Source: Veillonellaceae bacterium (GTDB lineage Bacteria; Bacillota_C; Negativicutes; UBA1444). Taken from it: a stretch of DNA of 64,000 nt. The notes under the pieces were generated by a model. That model was not told the DNA's origin and searched no databases. It worked only from the letters and a program-made list of their open reading frames with translations. The position numbers and the translations under genes were made by a program. Position 1 is the first letter of the stretch; each line of letters starts with the position of its first letter. Below, piece after piece: positions 16,245-24,280 of this stretch. The stretch spans positions 62,001 to 126,000 of the forward strand of contig JAAZNU010000037.1 in assembly GCA_012798135.1 (NCBI GenBank). Reading direction: 5' to 3'.

Positions 16245-17529
16245 CGACGCCCACCACCCGGATGACCGTGGAAACCTTGTTGACCACGGACAATCCGCTC
16301 AAGGTCTGTACCGCCAGTTGCAGGTCCGCGTCCTTCACCTTGTAGGTAATCAGGACGATCTCCGCCCGCGAGCCGACCCGCCGTTTCTGGATGACGGAAT
16401 TTAGGCTGACCTGCTGGGCGCCGACTGCGCCGGCGATGGCCGCCATGACGCCCGGCTTGTCTTCCGCCAGCAGACGGATATAATACGGCGATTCCGTCTC
16501 CGAAATCGGCGAGATGCGTTTCTCCTCAAAGCAGGTGCACAAAATATGGCTGGAAGAATGGTGGGCAATCTCCCGCGCCGCTTCCATGATATCGGCGCAT
16601 ACCGCGCTGGCGGTCGGCAGCGAACCGGCGCCCCGGCCATAGAACATGGCGTCGCCAACGGCGTCGCCCCGGATAAAGATCGCGTTGAAGGCATCCCTGA
16701 CCGCGGCCAGCGGATGGGTGAGCGGAATGAATGCCGGATGGACCCGCGCATTGACGCCCTTGTCCGTTTCCTGGGCAATGGCCAGCAACTTGATCACATA
16801 GCCCAGTTCACGGCCATAGTCGATATCTTCCGGCTCGATTTTCGTGATACCTTCCGCGGAGACATCATCCAGCCGCACTCGGGTGCCAAAGGCGATGGAA
16901 GCCAGGATTGCAATTTTCCGCGCCGCGTCCAGTCCGCCGACGTCGGCCGTCGGGTCCGCTTCGGCATATCCCTTGGCTTGGGCTTCGGCCAGTACGGTGG
17001 CAAAGTCCATCCCTTCGGAGGTCATTTTGTCCAGCATGTAGTTGGTGGTGCCGTTGACGATACCCATGACTTCAGAAATCCGGTTCGCCGCCAAACAACG
17101 CTTCAGTGGCCGGATAATCGGGATGCCGCCGCCGACACTGGCCTCGAACAACAGGTTTACATTGTTCTTTTCCGCCGCTTCGAACAGCTCCCGACCATAT
17201 TTCGCCATGACGTCCTTATTGGCCGTCACCACATGTTTGCCCTGGTTCAGGGCTTCGAGCATCAGCGTCCGGGCCGGTTCCTCCCCGCCCAGCAGTTCCG
17301 CCACGATATCGATCTCGGGGTCCCGGATCACGCTCGCCGGATCGGTCGTCAACTCGGCCGCGGTCGACAGGGCGCGTTTTTTATAGGGATCGCGCACCAG
17401 AATTTTTTTTATCTCAATCGCCGTGCCCGCCCGTTGGGCGATCAGAGAGGCGTTTTCCGTCAATACGCGAACAACGCCGGTCCCGACTGTGCCGAAGCCC
17501 AGCAGGCCGACCCGCACCACTTTCTCCAT
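16234..17529 (-). CDS. hom: Homoserine dehydrogenase
   Basis: 431 residues. The NAD(P)-binding N-terminus reads VGLLGFGTVGTGVV; VVTANKDVMAKYG contains a conserved catalytic-region lysine; GIVNGTTNYML and the YAEADPTADVGGLDAARK substrate-binding segment follow. A C-terminal ACT domain (YYIRLLAEDKPGVMAAIAGA) suggests feedback control by threonine. It reduces aspartate semialdehyde to homoserine, feeding threonine and methionine synthesis. The gene is preceded by an ACT-domain gene after 22 nt and followed by overlapping thrB. Confidence 0.97.
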   Translation of the reverse strand: MEKVVRVGLLGFGTVGTGVVRVLTENASLIAQRAGTAIEIKKILVRDPYKKRALSTAAELTTDPASVIRDPEIDIVAELLGGEEPARTLMLEALNQGKHVVTANKDVMAKYGRELFEAAEKNNVNLLFEASVGGGIPIIRPLKRCLAANRISEVMGIVNGTTNYMLDKMTSEGMDFATVLAEAQAKGYAEADPTADVGGLDAARKIAILASIAFGTRVRLDDVSAEGITKIEPEDIDYGRELGYVIKLLAIAQETDKGVNARVHPAFIPLTHPLAAVRDAFNAIFIRGDAVGDAMFYGRGAGSLPTASAVCADIMEAAREIAHHSSSHILCTCFEEKRISPISETESPYYIRLLAEDKPGVMAAIAGAVGAQQVSLNSVIQKRRVGSRAEIVLITYKVKDADLQLAVQTLSGLSVVNKVSTVIRVVGVDAD

Positions 17530-17551
17530 GAAAGTCCCTTCTTTCCGAAAA

Positions 17552-17998
17552 TCAGGCCTGGCCCAAAACTTCCAGGCGCTTTACTCCGTCGATCACCCGA
17601 ATTTTGTCCAGCAACGCTTCCAGATCCACCGCCAGCTCCATCGTTTCAATCGACAGCGTGGCGTTGGCCACACCCTGCAGCGGAATGCCCTGATTGATGG
17701 TCAGCACACTGCCGTGCTCGTTCGCCAGGACCTTGAGCACATTGGACAACACCCCGGAACGGTGCTCCAGCAGCAAGGCCAACGTGACGATTTTTTCCTT
17801 GCTGGCCTCGTAGAACGGGAATACATAATCCTTGTATTTGTAGTAGGCGCTACGGCTGAGGTTGAGCATTTCCACCGCTTCGTTGATTGTGCGGACTTCG
17901 CCTTTTTTCAGCAATTCCTTGACCTTGATCGTTTTTTTGATGGCTTCCGGCAAAATTTCTTCCCGGACCAGGTAGTAATTTGTTTTTGCGTCCGTCAT
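17552..17998 (-). CDS. ACT domain protein, PheB-like (UPF0735)
   Basis: 148 residues. The first ~65 residues look helical with a DNA-binding flavour (GEVRTINEAVEMLNLSRSAYYKYKDYVFPF), and the remainder is an ACT domain (LEHRSGVLSNVLKVLANEHGSVLTINQGIPLQG, shown here as one family block in two halves around residue 95). UPF0735/PheB proteins commonly precede hom or pheA in Firmicutes and are thought to sense an amino acid; a regulatory role in the aspartate-family pathway is likely from context but unproven. It is the first gene after a strong promoter and lies 22 nt before hom. Confidence 0.88.
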   Translation of the reverse strand: MTDAKTNYYLVREEILPEAIKKTIKVKELLKKGEVRTINEAVEMLNLSRSAYYKYKDYVFPFYEASKEKIVTLALLLEHRSGVLSNVLKVLANEHGSVLTINQGIPLQGVANATLSIETMELAVDLEALLDKIRVIDGVKRLEVLGQA

Positions 17999-18062
17999 GT
18001 TGTCACTCCTGCTGCGTTATTTATTCGTACAGCGGATAACGATATATCCACTAACAAAAGAC

Positions 18063-18092
18063 ATTATACCATTGAAAAAAGACATTTGGCAA
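18063..18092 (-). promoter_or_regulatory. Promoter of the ACT-hom-thrB operon
   Basis: Minus-strand TTGCCA (18092-18087) and a perfect TATAAT (18068-18063) separated by 18 nt, about 65 nt before the first start codon. I saw no T-box or other leader structure. Confidence 0.72.
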
Positions 18093-18113
18093 GTAAATTT
18101 CAAAGAATCCGGC

Positions 18114-19325
18114 TTACGCCGACCGACGCAGCGTAATCAGGCTGACCTCCGGCGGGCAGTTCAGGCGGAACGGCATCCAGTGTCCGGCGCCGCTGCTGAC
18201 AAAGCCGATACTTTGCTGTTGCCCATACACACCGCGCATATAGGGATAAACAACTTCAAACGGGGATCGGTCGCCCCAGCCAACCTGGCCGCCATGGGTG
18301 TGCCCGGCCAAAGTCAGATGAATACCGCGTTCGAAAGCTCCTGGCAGGAAGTCCGGGTGATGCGCCAGCAACATCGTAAAATCAGTCCGCCGACCGGTTC
18401 CGCAGGCCATATCCAGATAGCGCCGCGCCACCTGCGGACGGACGGAGACCGAGTAACCCAGCGGATAATCAACGCCGGCGATGACAAATTTTCCGCCGCC
18501 GAACGGCAGAGTCCGGCTCTGATTGTCAAGAATCCCTATGCCGTTTTCCACCAGCAACCGACGAATCGGCGCCGCCCCGCGCAAGTGTTCATGATTGCCC
18601 ATACAAAACCAGGCGCCCAATGGCAACGCCGCCAAAAACGGCTTCATGGCCGCCATGACCCCCGGCATTTGCGACACATCGTCGACAAAGTCGCCCGTGA
18701 TGGCCAGCAGGTCCGGCGTTTCAGCCTGCAGCAAACCGGCCATCTTTTTGACGTCACGGGCCGACACATACGGACCGACATGCACATCCGTCAAATGGGC
18801 GATTTTCAGGCCGTCCAGTTCCGGAGGCAGGCCGGCGTAGGCAAAATCGAGCCGGCGCAGCACGATCCGGGTTTCCGCGTCGAGCACGCCAACGGTATTG
18901 ATGCCGGTCATGGCCAGCGGTGGAATCAATGCCGCCCGCGACAAAAAGACCCGACGCGTCAGCACCGGGTTCAACGGCGACGCCGACGGATTGTCCGATC
19001 CCACCGGTTGCAACGGGGTCTTGCGCCGGGTTTGCAGCCAGGCCGCGATTCCTGACAACGGCCAGGACGCCAGCAGCATTAATTGCAAAACCGCCCAGAA
19101 CGGCCCGAAATAATAGGCGACGCCTATCAGCGAAAACTCGTCGAAAGGCCGATTCCAGCGTACGCTCAGATACGCCGCCGCGCCCAGTATTGTCAGGGCG
19201 GTATAGCTCAGACGGAAATTGCGGCGAAGCGACGGACGCAACAGCCGGCCGAGCCAAAAGCCATTGATAAGGGATAACACCGCCAGCAGCGATGTCATCA
19301 TCATGACAAACGAACCGATTTTCAT
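18114..19325 (-). CDS. Membrane-anchored metallophosphoesterase (YkuE/YaeI-like)
   Basis: 403 residues. Three hydrophobic helices fill the first ~100 residues. A linker then leads to TRRVFLSRAAL followed by a hydrophobic stretch, which resembles a twin-arginine signal placed internally. The calcineurin-like domain follows with all metal motifs: LTDVHVGP, ITGDFVDD, MGNHEH, LAHHPD and AGHTHGGQ. Relatives hydrolyse phosphate esters such as UDP-sugars or phospholipid head groups, but the substrate here is unknown. The ATG at 19325 (MKIGSFVMMM) was chosen because it opens directly into the first membrane helix and GGGGGT precedes it. plsY lies 99 nt upstream. Confidence 0.87.
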   Translation of the reverse strand: MKIGSFVMMMTSLLAVLSLINGFWLGRLLRPSLRRNFRLSYTALTILGAAAYLSVRWNRPFDEFSLIGVAYYFGPFWAVLQLMLLASWPLSGIAAWLQTRRKTPLQPVGSDNPSASPLNPVLTRRVFLSRAALIPPLAMTGINTVGVLDAETRIVLRRLDFAYAGLPPELDGLKIAHLTDVHVGPYVSARDVKKMAGLLQAETPDLLAITGDFVDDVSQMPGVMAAMKPFLAALPLGAWFCMGNHEHLRGAAPIRRLLVENGIGILDNQSRTLPFGGGKFVIAGVDYPLGYSVSVRPQVARRYLDMACGTGRRTDFTMLLAHHPDFLPGAFERGIHLTLAGHTHGGQVGWGDRSPFEVVYPYMRGVYGQQQSIGFVSSGAGHWMPFRLNCPPEVSLITLRRSA

Positions 19326-19424
19326 TCTACCCCCAACGAATAGCGTATACAGGAAAGGTTCCTGCCGCCATTTCACATGTTTTGCGCCGGTCCTGGGCTT
19401 CGACACGACCGGGAGCAATATTCT

Positions 19425-20033
19425 TTACGAACGCTCCCGTGGCTTGTTCGCCGCTTTGATTTTCAGTTCCTCGCCCCGCAGCAGCCGGCCGATGTTCGGG
19501 CGATGCCGAAAAATCACGAACGCGGCGGCAGCCACGCCGAACCACAGGACTTCGCGGCCAGCCCCAAACCACCATAAGAGAGGCGGCACCAACGCGGCGG
19601 CAATGATGGAGCCCAGGGAAACGTAACGGGTCACGAACACTACTACGGCCCAGACCGCGAACACGATGGCCGTCACCTGCGGCGCCAGCAGGGCGATGAC
19701 ACCCAGACCCGTCGCTACGCCCCGGCCCCCTTTGAATCCCATGAACACCGACCAGTTATGTCCACTGATCGCGGCAATTCCCCCCAACACTTCAGCCAGC
19801 GAGCCGCCGACCAGGACACTGCCCAGATACACACCGGCCATCCCCTTGACCGCATCGCACGCAAACACCAGTAATGCCGGCCAACGACCCAACACCCGGA
19901 AGGCGTTGGTTGCGCCGGTATTCTTGCTGCCGTGTTCCCTCAGGTCGATATTGTACATTCCTTTGCCGATCCATAGACCAAACGGCAATGCGCCCAACAA
20001 ATACGCACCCAGCACGACTCCCGCCAACAGCAC
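19425..20033 (-). CDS. plsY: Acyl-phosphate:glycerol-3-phosphate acyltransferase PlsY
   Basis: 202 residues, about five membrane segments. The PlsY motifs are visible: GSKNTGATNAFRVLG near residue 35, ISGHNWSVFMGFKGGRGVATG, and a C-terminal RHRPNIGRLLRGEE. The enzyme moves an acyl group from acyl-phosphate to glycerol-3-phosphate, the first step of membrane phospholipid synthesis, partnering with PlsX. Translation starts at a GTG with GGAGG 8 nt upstream, and der ends 3 nt before it. The der-plsY pair is common in Firmicutes. Confidence 0.95.
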   Translation of the reverse strand: MLLAGVVLGAYLLGALPFGLWIGKGMYNIDLREHGSKNTGATNAFRVLGRWPALLVFACDAVKGMAGVYLGSVLVGGSLAEVLGGIAAISGHNWSVFMGFKGGRGVATGLGVIALLAPQVTAIVFAVWAVVVFVTRYVSLGSIIAAALVPPLLWWFGAGREVLWFGVAAAAFVIFRHRPNIGRLLRGEELKIKAANKPRERS

Positions 20034-20036
20034 CGC

Positions 20037-21359
20037 TTATTCCTCCCCCTGGCGCGGCCGCACGACCAGCTTTAGCGGCGTCCCTTCAAACCCGAACGCC
20101 TCCCGCAGCTGATTTTCCAGGAACCGCAGATAGGAAAAATGCATCAGTTCCGGATCGTTGACGAAAAACACGATTGTCGGCGGTTTGACGGCCGCCTGCG
20201 TCGCATAGTAGATTTTCAGTTTGCGGCCCCGGTCCGTCGGCGGCGGGTTGATGCCAACCGCATCGCGGACTACCTGATTCAGCAGACTGGTTGAAACCCG
20301 CATGGCATGTTGTTCCGCCACATACTTCACAACTTCCGGGATGCGGGTGACCCGCTGCCTGGTCAACGCCGACAGGAACACCACCGGCGAATACTGCATG
20401 AACCCCAGCTCCTGGCGGAGCGTCTCTGTGTAGCGCAACGTGGTCTTGCCGTCTTTTTTCACCAGGTCCCATTTGTTGACCACCAGCACCGACGCCCGGC
20501 CAGATTCGTGCACGTAGCCGGCGATTTTCTTGTCCTGCTCGGATACGCCTTCCGCCGCATCGATCACCATCAGCACCACATCCGCCCGGTCGATGGCCCG
20601 CAGGCTGCGGATCACGCTATAGCGTTCCAGCGCCGCGTCGATCTTGCCGCGTCGCCGCATGCCGGCGGTATCGACGAAGACGAACGTCACTCCGTCCTGT
20701 TTGAAATAAGTATCCACAGCGTCCCGGGTTGTCCCGGGAATGTTGCTGACCACCAGCCGGTCTTCACCAAGCAGGGCGTTGACCAGTGAAGATTTGCCGA
20801 CATTGGGCCGGCCAACCACGGCGACCCGGATCGTATCCGGTTCGTCCGCAATGTCGACATTTTCCGGCAGCTCTTTGACGATGGCGTCGAGCAAATCGCC
20901 CAGATTCAGGGCATTCACCGCCGACACGGCGATCGGTTCGCCGAGGCCGAGCCCGTAAAACTCATAACTGTCCGGAATCCCCTTGAGGGAATCCACCTTG
21001 TTGACGGCCAACACGACCGGCTTCTTCGCGGTTCGCAGCATGCCGACAATCTGCTCGTCCACGTCGGTAATGCCAACTTTGCCGTCCACTACGAACAGAA
21101 TGACATCCGCTTCCTCCATGGCCAACCTGGCCTGGTTGCGCATCGCCGGCAGCAGCGCGTCGTTTTCGTCGAAATCGATACCGCCGGTGTCCACCAGGGC
21201 AAACTCATGCCCGGTCCATTCGGCATCGGCATAGATTCGGTCTCGCGTCACCCCCGGCGTGTCGTCGACGATGGACACCCGTTTTTCGGCGATTCGGTTG
21301 AATAACGTCGACTTGCCGACATTCGGCCGGCCGACGATGGCTACGATGGGTTTTGCCAT
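20037..21359 (-). CDS. der: Ribosome biogenesis GTPase Der (EngA)
   Basis: 440 residues with two tandem GTPase domains. The first has [19 protein letters not shown] and NKVD; the second has GRPNVGKSS near residue 185, DTAG and NKWD. A KH-like domain follows at the C-terminus. Der is essential for 50S subunit assembly. Its ATG directly follows the cobO stop codon (TAATG-type junction without a gap), so the two are coupled. It sits in the order DUF512-cobO-der-plsY. Confidence 0.97.
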   Translation of the reverse strand: MAKPIVAIVGRPNVGKSTLFNRIAEKRVSIVDDTPGVTRDRIYADAEWTGHEFALVDTGGIDFDENDALLPAMRNQARLAMEEADVILFVVDGKVGITDVDEQIVGMLRTAKKPVVLAVNKVDSLKGIPDSYEFYGLGLGEPIAVSAVNALNLGDLLDAIVKELPENVDIADEPDTIRVAVVGRPNVGKSSLVNALLGEDRLVVSNIPGTTRDAVDTYFKQDGVTFVFVDTAGMRRRGKIDAALERYSVIRSLRAIDRADVVLMVIDAAEGVSEQDKKIAGYVHESGRASVLVVNKWDLVKKDGKTTLRYTETLRQELGFMQYSPVVFLSALTRQRVTRIPEVVKYVAEQHAMRVSTSLLNQVVRDAVGINPPPTDRGRKLKIYYATQAAVKPPTIVFFVNDPELMHFSYLRFLENQLREAFGFEGTPLKLVVRPRQGEE

Positions 21360-21884
21360 TTAATGATCAATCCCTTCCCGGCTGTCGATCCCTTTTGAAT
21401 AAGGGTGCCGGATGTTCTTCATTTCCGTGACCAGGTCGGCCGCGTCGATCAGGGCTGACGGCGCCCAGCAGCCGGTCGCGACGACTTCGGTGTGGCCCCG
21501 GCCCGTGCGCAGGAACTCCACGACCGGCTCGAGCGGCAGCAATCCGCAGGACAAGGCGACGTTGATTTCGTCCAGAATGACAATGTCGTATTCCTGCGAC
21601 GAAATGATTCCTTTCGCCTGTTCCCAACCGTCGTGGGCCAGGCGGATGTCGATCTCCTCCGGATTCTTCAGATTGACGAAATCGTGCCGTCCCACCGGCA
21701 GGATCGTCAGCCCTGGCATTTTGCCGGCCAGTCGGACTTCACCATAGATATCGCTATTTTTCATGAATTGGATCATACAAACTTTCAGACCATGACCAAT
21801 GGCCCGGAACGCCAGGCCCAGGCTTGCCGTCGTTTTCCCCTTGCCGTCCCCGGTATAGACCTGCAGCAATCCCAACTCTTTCAT
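21360..21884 (-). CDS. cobO: Corrinoid adenosyltransferase CobO/BtuR
   Basis: 174 residues of the CobA/CobO/BtuR P-loop family. It has YTGDGKGKTTASLGLA at the N-terminus, MIQFMK, and DIVILDEINVALSCGLL. The enzyme transfers adenosyl from ATP to reduced cobalt in corrinoids. It stands apart from the large cobalamin operon, in a unit with a DUF512 gene, der and plsY; the start overlaps the DUF512 stop codon in an ATGA. A second, cysteine-rich paralogue is encoded in the cobalamin operon at 60.2-60.8 kb. This copy looks like the standard form and may serve salvage. Confidence 0.93.
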   Translation of the reverse strand: MKELGLLQVYTGDGKGKTTASLGLAFRAIGHGLKVCMIQFMKNSDIYGEVRLAGKMPGLTILPVGRHDFVNLKNPEEIDIRLAHDGWEQAKGIISSQEYDIVILDEINVALSCGLLPLEPVVEFLRTGRGHTEVVATGCWAPSALIDAADLVTEMKNIRHPYSKGIDSREGIDH

Positions 21885-23197
21885 CGGCTCAGCCCTCCCG
21901 CCAAAATGCTCCGCAATTCCGCCGCCCCGGCCGCTATCCGCACCGGCACGCCCAGCTCCCGCTCCAGCTCGTCCGCCGTCATGCCGTCCAGAAAGACCCG
22001 CTCGTTTTTCCGCAGCGTGGTCGCCGGCAACACGATCAGCTTTGGCGGCACAGCCAGCGAACGGATATGTGCCGCGATGTCCCGACCGGTGAGCAGGCCG
22101 CTGACATTGACGGACGGGCCGAAAAAGTCATTGACGACCGCTGCCACCCGAACCGCCGGCGACAACGGCTGCAGCAGGCCGGACAGCACCGGCGCAAAGG
22201 CCGTGCCACTGACTGCGACTACCGGATCGCCGCCAATTGCCGAAACAGGCTTCAGACCTTCGCAACCGCCGGCTTCCCACCAATCGGTAAGGAAGCTGCG
22301 CACCAGACCGATGCCGTTTTCCAGCTGGGGATAGCCGTCATAATTTTCTTCGGCAGGGATCTCACGGCCTGCCCGCAGATAAAACTCATCCGACAGATAA
22401 ACGAAGGAATTGCCATTTGCCGCCCGGAACTTCGCCTGCCAACCGGCGACCGCATCGACGATCGCCGCCGACTCCGCCGGCGAGAAGGTACGCAGCGGCG
22501 CACAAGACTGCCGAAACCGCGTGAGACCGACCGGCACGATCGCCAGCGACAGAACTTCCGGCCCCAGTTCGGACAATTCGCGGATGGTGCGCATCAGTTC
22601 CGCGCCGTCGTTATAGCCGGGACAAAGCACGACCTGGGTATGAAGCTCGATGCCGGCATCGACGAAGTCCCGCAATTGCCCCATGATTTCCGCCGCCCGG
22701 GGAATCCCCATCATTTGCCGGCGCAACTCGCCATTCGTCGTATGCACCGATACGTACAGCGGCGACAGGTGGAACCGGCGAATCCGGTCGAAATCGGTCG
22801 GCGTCAGGTTCGTCAGGGTCACGAAGTTGCCGTAAAGGAAGGACAGGCGATAGTCGTCATCCTTGACGTACAGCGTATCCCGGAGTCCGGCGGGCATTTG
22901 GTCCACAAAACAAAAAAGGCACTTGTTCGCACAGGTTCTCACCCGATCAAACACGGCGCTCTCGAATTCGAACCCCATGGATTCATCCAGGGCTTTTTTT
23001 ATTCGAAGACGAACGGTTTTTCCGGAGGTTTTGAGCACCTCCAGCTCGACCTGCTCTTCCGCCAGCGCGAAACTCAGGTCGATCAGATCCCCCACGGCCG
23101 CGCCGTTAATCCGCAACAGTCGGTCTCCCGGTTCCAGGTGGGCCCGGTCGGCCTTGCTGTTCGGCTGCACCACCGAAATCACCGCGCCTGCGGTCAT
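21881..23197 (-). CDS. DUF512 radical SAM-like protein with PDZ domain
   Basis: 438 residues. Residues 1-65 form a PDZ-like domain (GAVISVVQPNSKADRAHLEPGD). A radical SAM cluster motif CxxxCxxC is at Cys89, Cys93 and Cys96 (TCANKCLFCF). The C-terminal half is DUF512, with LGLKPVSAIGGDP-like and FFGPSVNVSGLLTG motifs. The family is widespread in anaerobic Firmicutes, often next to der, and its function is unknown. The gene overlaps cobO by 4 nt and lies 15 nt after the isomerase gene. Adjacency to der hints at a ribosome or RNA-related role, but this is only context. Confidence 0.92.
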   Translation of the reverse strand: MTAGAVISVVQPNSKADRAHLEPGDRLLRINGAAVGDLIDLSFALAEEQVELEVLKTSGKTVRLRIKKALDESMGFEFESAVFDRVRTCANKCLFCFVDQMPAGLRDTLYVKDDDYRLSFLYGNFVTLTNLTPTDFDRIRRFHLSPLYVSVHTTNGELRRQMMGIPRAAEIMGQLRDFVDAGIELHTQVVLCPGYNDGAELMRTIRELSELGPEVLSLAIVPVGLTRFRQSCAPLRTFSPAESAAIVDAVAGWQAKFRAANGNSFVYLSDEFYLRAGREIPAEENYDGYPQLENGIGLVRSFLTDWWEAGGCEGLKPVSAIGGDPVVAVSGTAFAPVLSGLLQPLSPAVRVAAVVNDFFGPSVNVSGLLTGRDIAAHIRSLAVPPKLIVLPATTLRKNERVFLDGMTADELERELGVPVRIAAGAAELRSILAGGLSR

Positions 23198-23212
23198 ATT
23201 CGCATCCTCCTC

Positions 23213-24274
23213 TTATCCGGAGCGTCGGGCATATCGCTCAACGTTGATTCCCCGCGCCGTCAGCCACTGCGCCGTCCGCCCGGTGATCACCAGGGGATGA
23301 GCCGAAATTTCGGCGAGAGACGCCTTGCCCAGCATCATGGTAAGTTTCCGGATCGTCGCCACATAGTCCTGTACCCACTCCACCGCCGTTTCCACTCCCT
23401 GCTGTTCGGTCAGCCGCATGATCGGCGCGGCGATGCCGACAGCCCTGGCGCCGATGGCAAAGCACTTCATCGCGTCAACCGGCGTCCGGACGCCGCCCGA
23501 AACAATCAAATCCACCGCCGGCGGCAGCACCGCCGCCGCTTCCAGCGCACTCACCGCCGTAGGAATCCCCCAGCCCAGCAAATCGTCCGTCAACCGCCGC
23601 CCGGTCCGGGCCGTTTCAATCGCAATGAAGTTCGTCCCGCCGGCGCCGCCGACATCGACCGCCCGAATGCCGGTTCCGGCCAGCTGCCGCACCTGCTCCA
23701 GAGCCATGCCGCAACCAGTTTCCTTAACGATGACCGGTACCGGCAAACTGCGCGCCATCTCTTCGATCCGCCGCAGCCAGCGGGAAAAATCGCCGTCGCC
23801 TTCCGGCATGCTGATCTCCTGCGCCGCATTCAGATGGACCTGCAACGCATCGGCGGCCAGCATGTCGACCACCCGCTTGGCGTCGTCGACGGTCGCATAA
23901 GCGCCGATATTGGCCCAGATGGTTCCCGTCGGATTGGTTTGTCGGACCACTTTGAACGAGCCGGCCACTTCCGGAAATTCCAAAGCGGCGAACTGCGAGC
24001 CGACCGCCATCACAGCATCGGTTCGCTTCGCCACCTCGGCCAGGCGGCCGTTGACTTCGGTCAGGGCCACGGCGCCCCCGGTCATCGCGTTGATGATCAG
24101 GGGGTGCCGCAGCGCCAGCCCGGCGCAGACCGTCGCCGTCGTCACGTTGTCGATATTCAGTTCCGGCAGGCAGTTATGCACCAGTGTCAGGTCACCGAAC
24201 CCGGCGTCGGCCGGACCGTCGTCCAAAATGAGCGCCTGCCGCAGATGATCCAGTTTGCGGGACTTGCGGGTCAA
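23213..24274 (-). CDS. fni: Type 2 isopentenyl-diphosphate delta-isomerase
   Basis: 353 residues of the FMN-dependent IDI-2 family. Visible motifs are KLDHLRQAL at the start, INAMTGGA, AVGSQFAAL, the QVHLNAAQEISMPEGD active-site segment, VKETGCGMA, and the FMN phosphate-binding SGGVRTPVDAMKC. It interconverts IPP and DMAPP. Translation starts at a TTG with GGGAGTAGGAACGA upstream. It directly follows ispH-S1 (6 nt), so two isoprenoid genes are coupled; with IspH (MEP pathway) an isomerase only balances the IPP/DMAPP ratio. Confidence 0.95.
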   Translation of the reverse strand: MTRKSRKLDHLRQALILDDGPADAGFGDLTLVHNCLPELNIDNVTTATVCAGLALRHPLIINAMTGGAVALTEVNGRLAEVAKRTDAVMAVGSQFAALEFPEVAGSFKVVRQTNPTGTIWANIGAYATVDDAKRVVDMLAADALQVHLNAAQEISMPEGDGDFSRWLRRIEEMARSLPVPVIVKETGCGMALEQVRQLAGTGIRAVDVGGAGGTNFIAIETARTGRRLTDDLLGWGIPTAVSALEAAAVLPPAVDLIVSGGVRTPVDAMKCFAIGARAVGIAAPIMRLTEQQGVETAVEWVQDYVATIRKLTMMLGKASLAEISAHPLVITGRTAQWLTARGINVERYARRSG

Positions 24275-24280
24275 TCGTTC

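Noticed and set aside
19326..19424. Terminator between plsY and the metallophosphoesterase gene
   Set aside because: A CCGGTC/GACCGG pair is present but there is no T-run, so it was not called.
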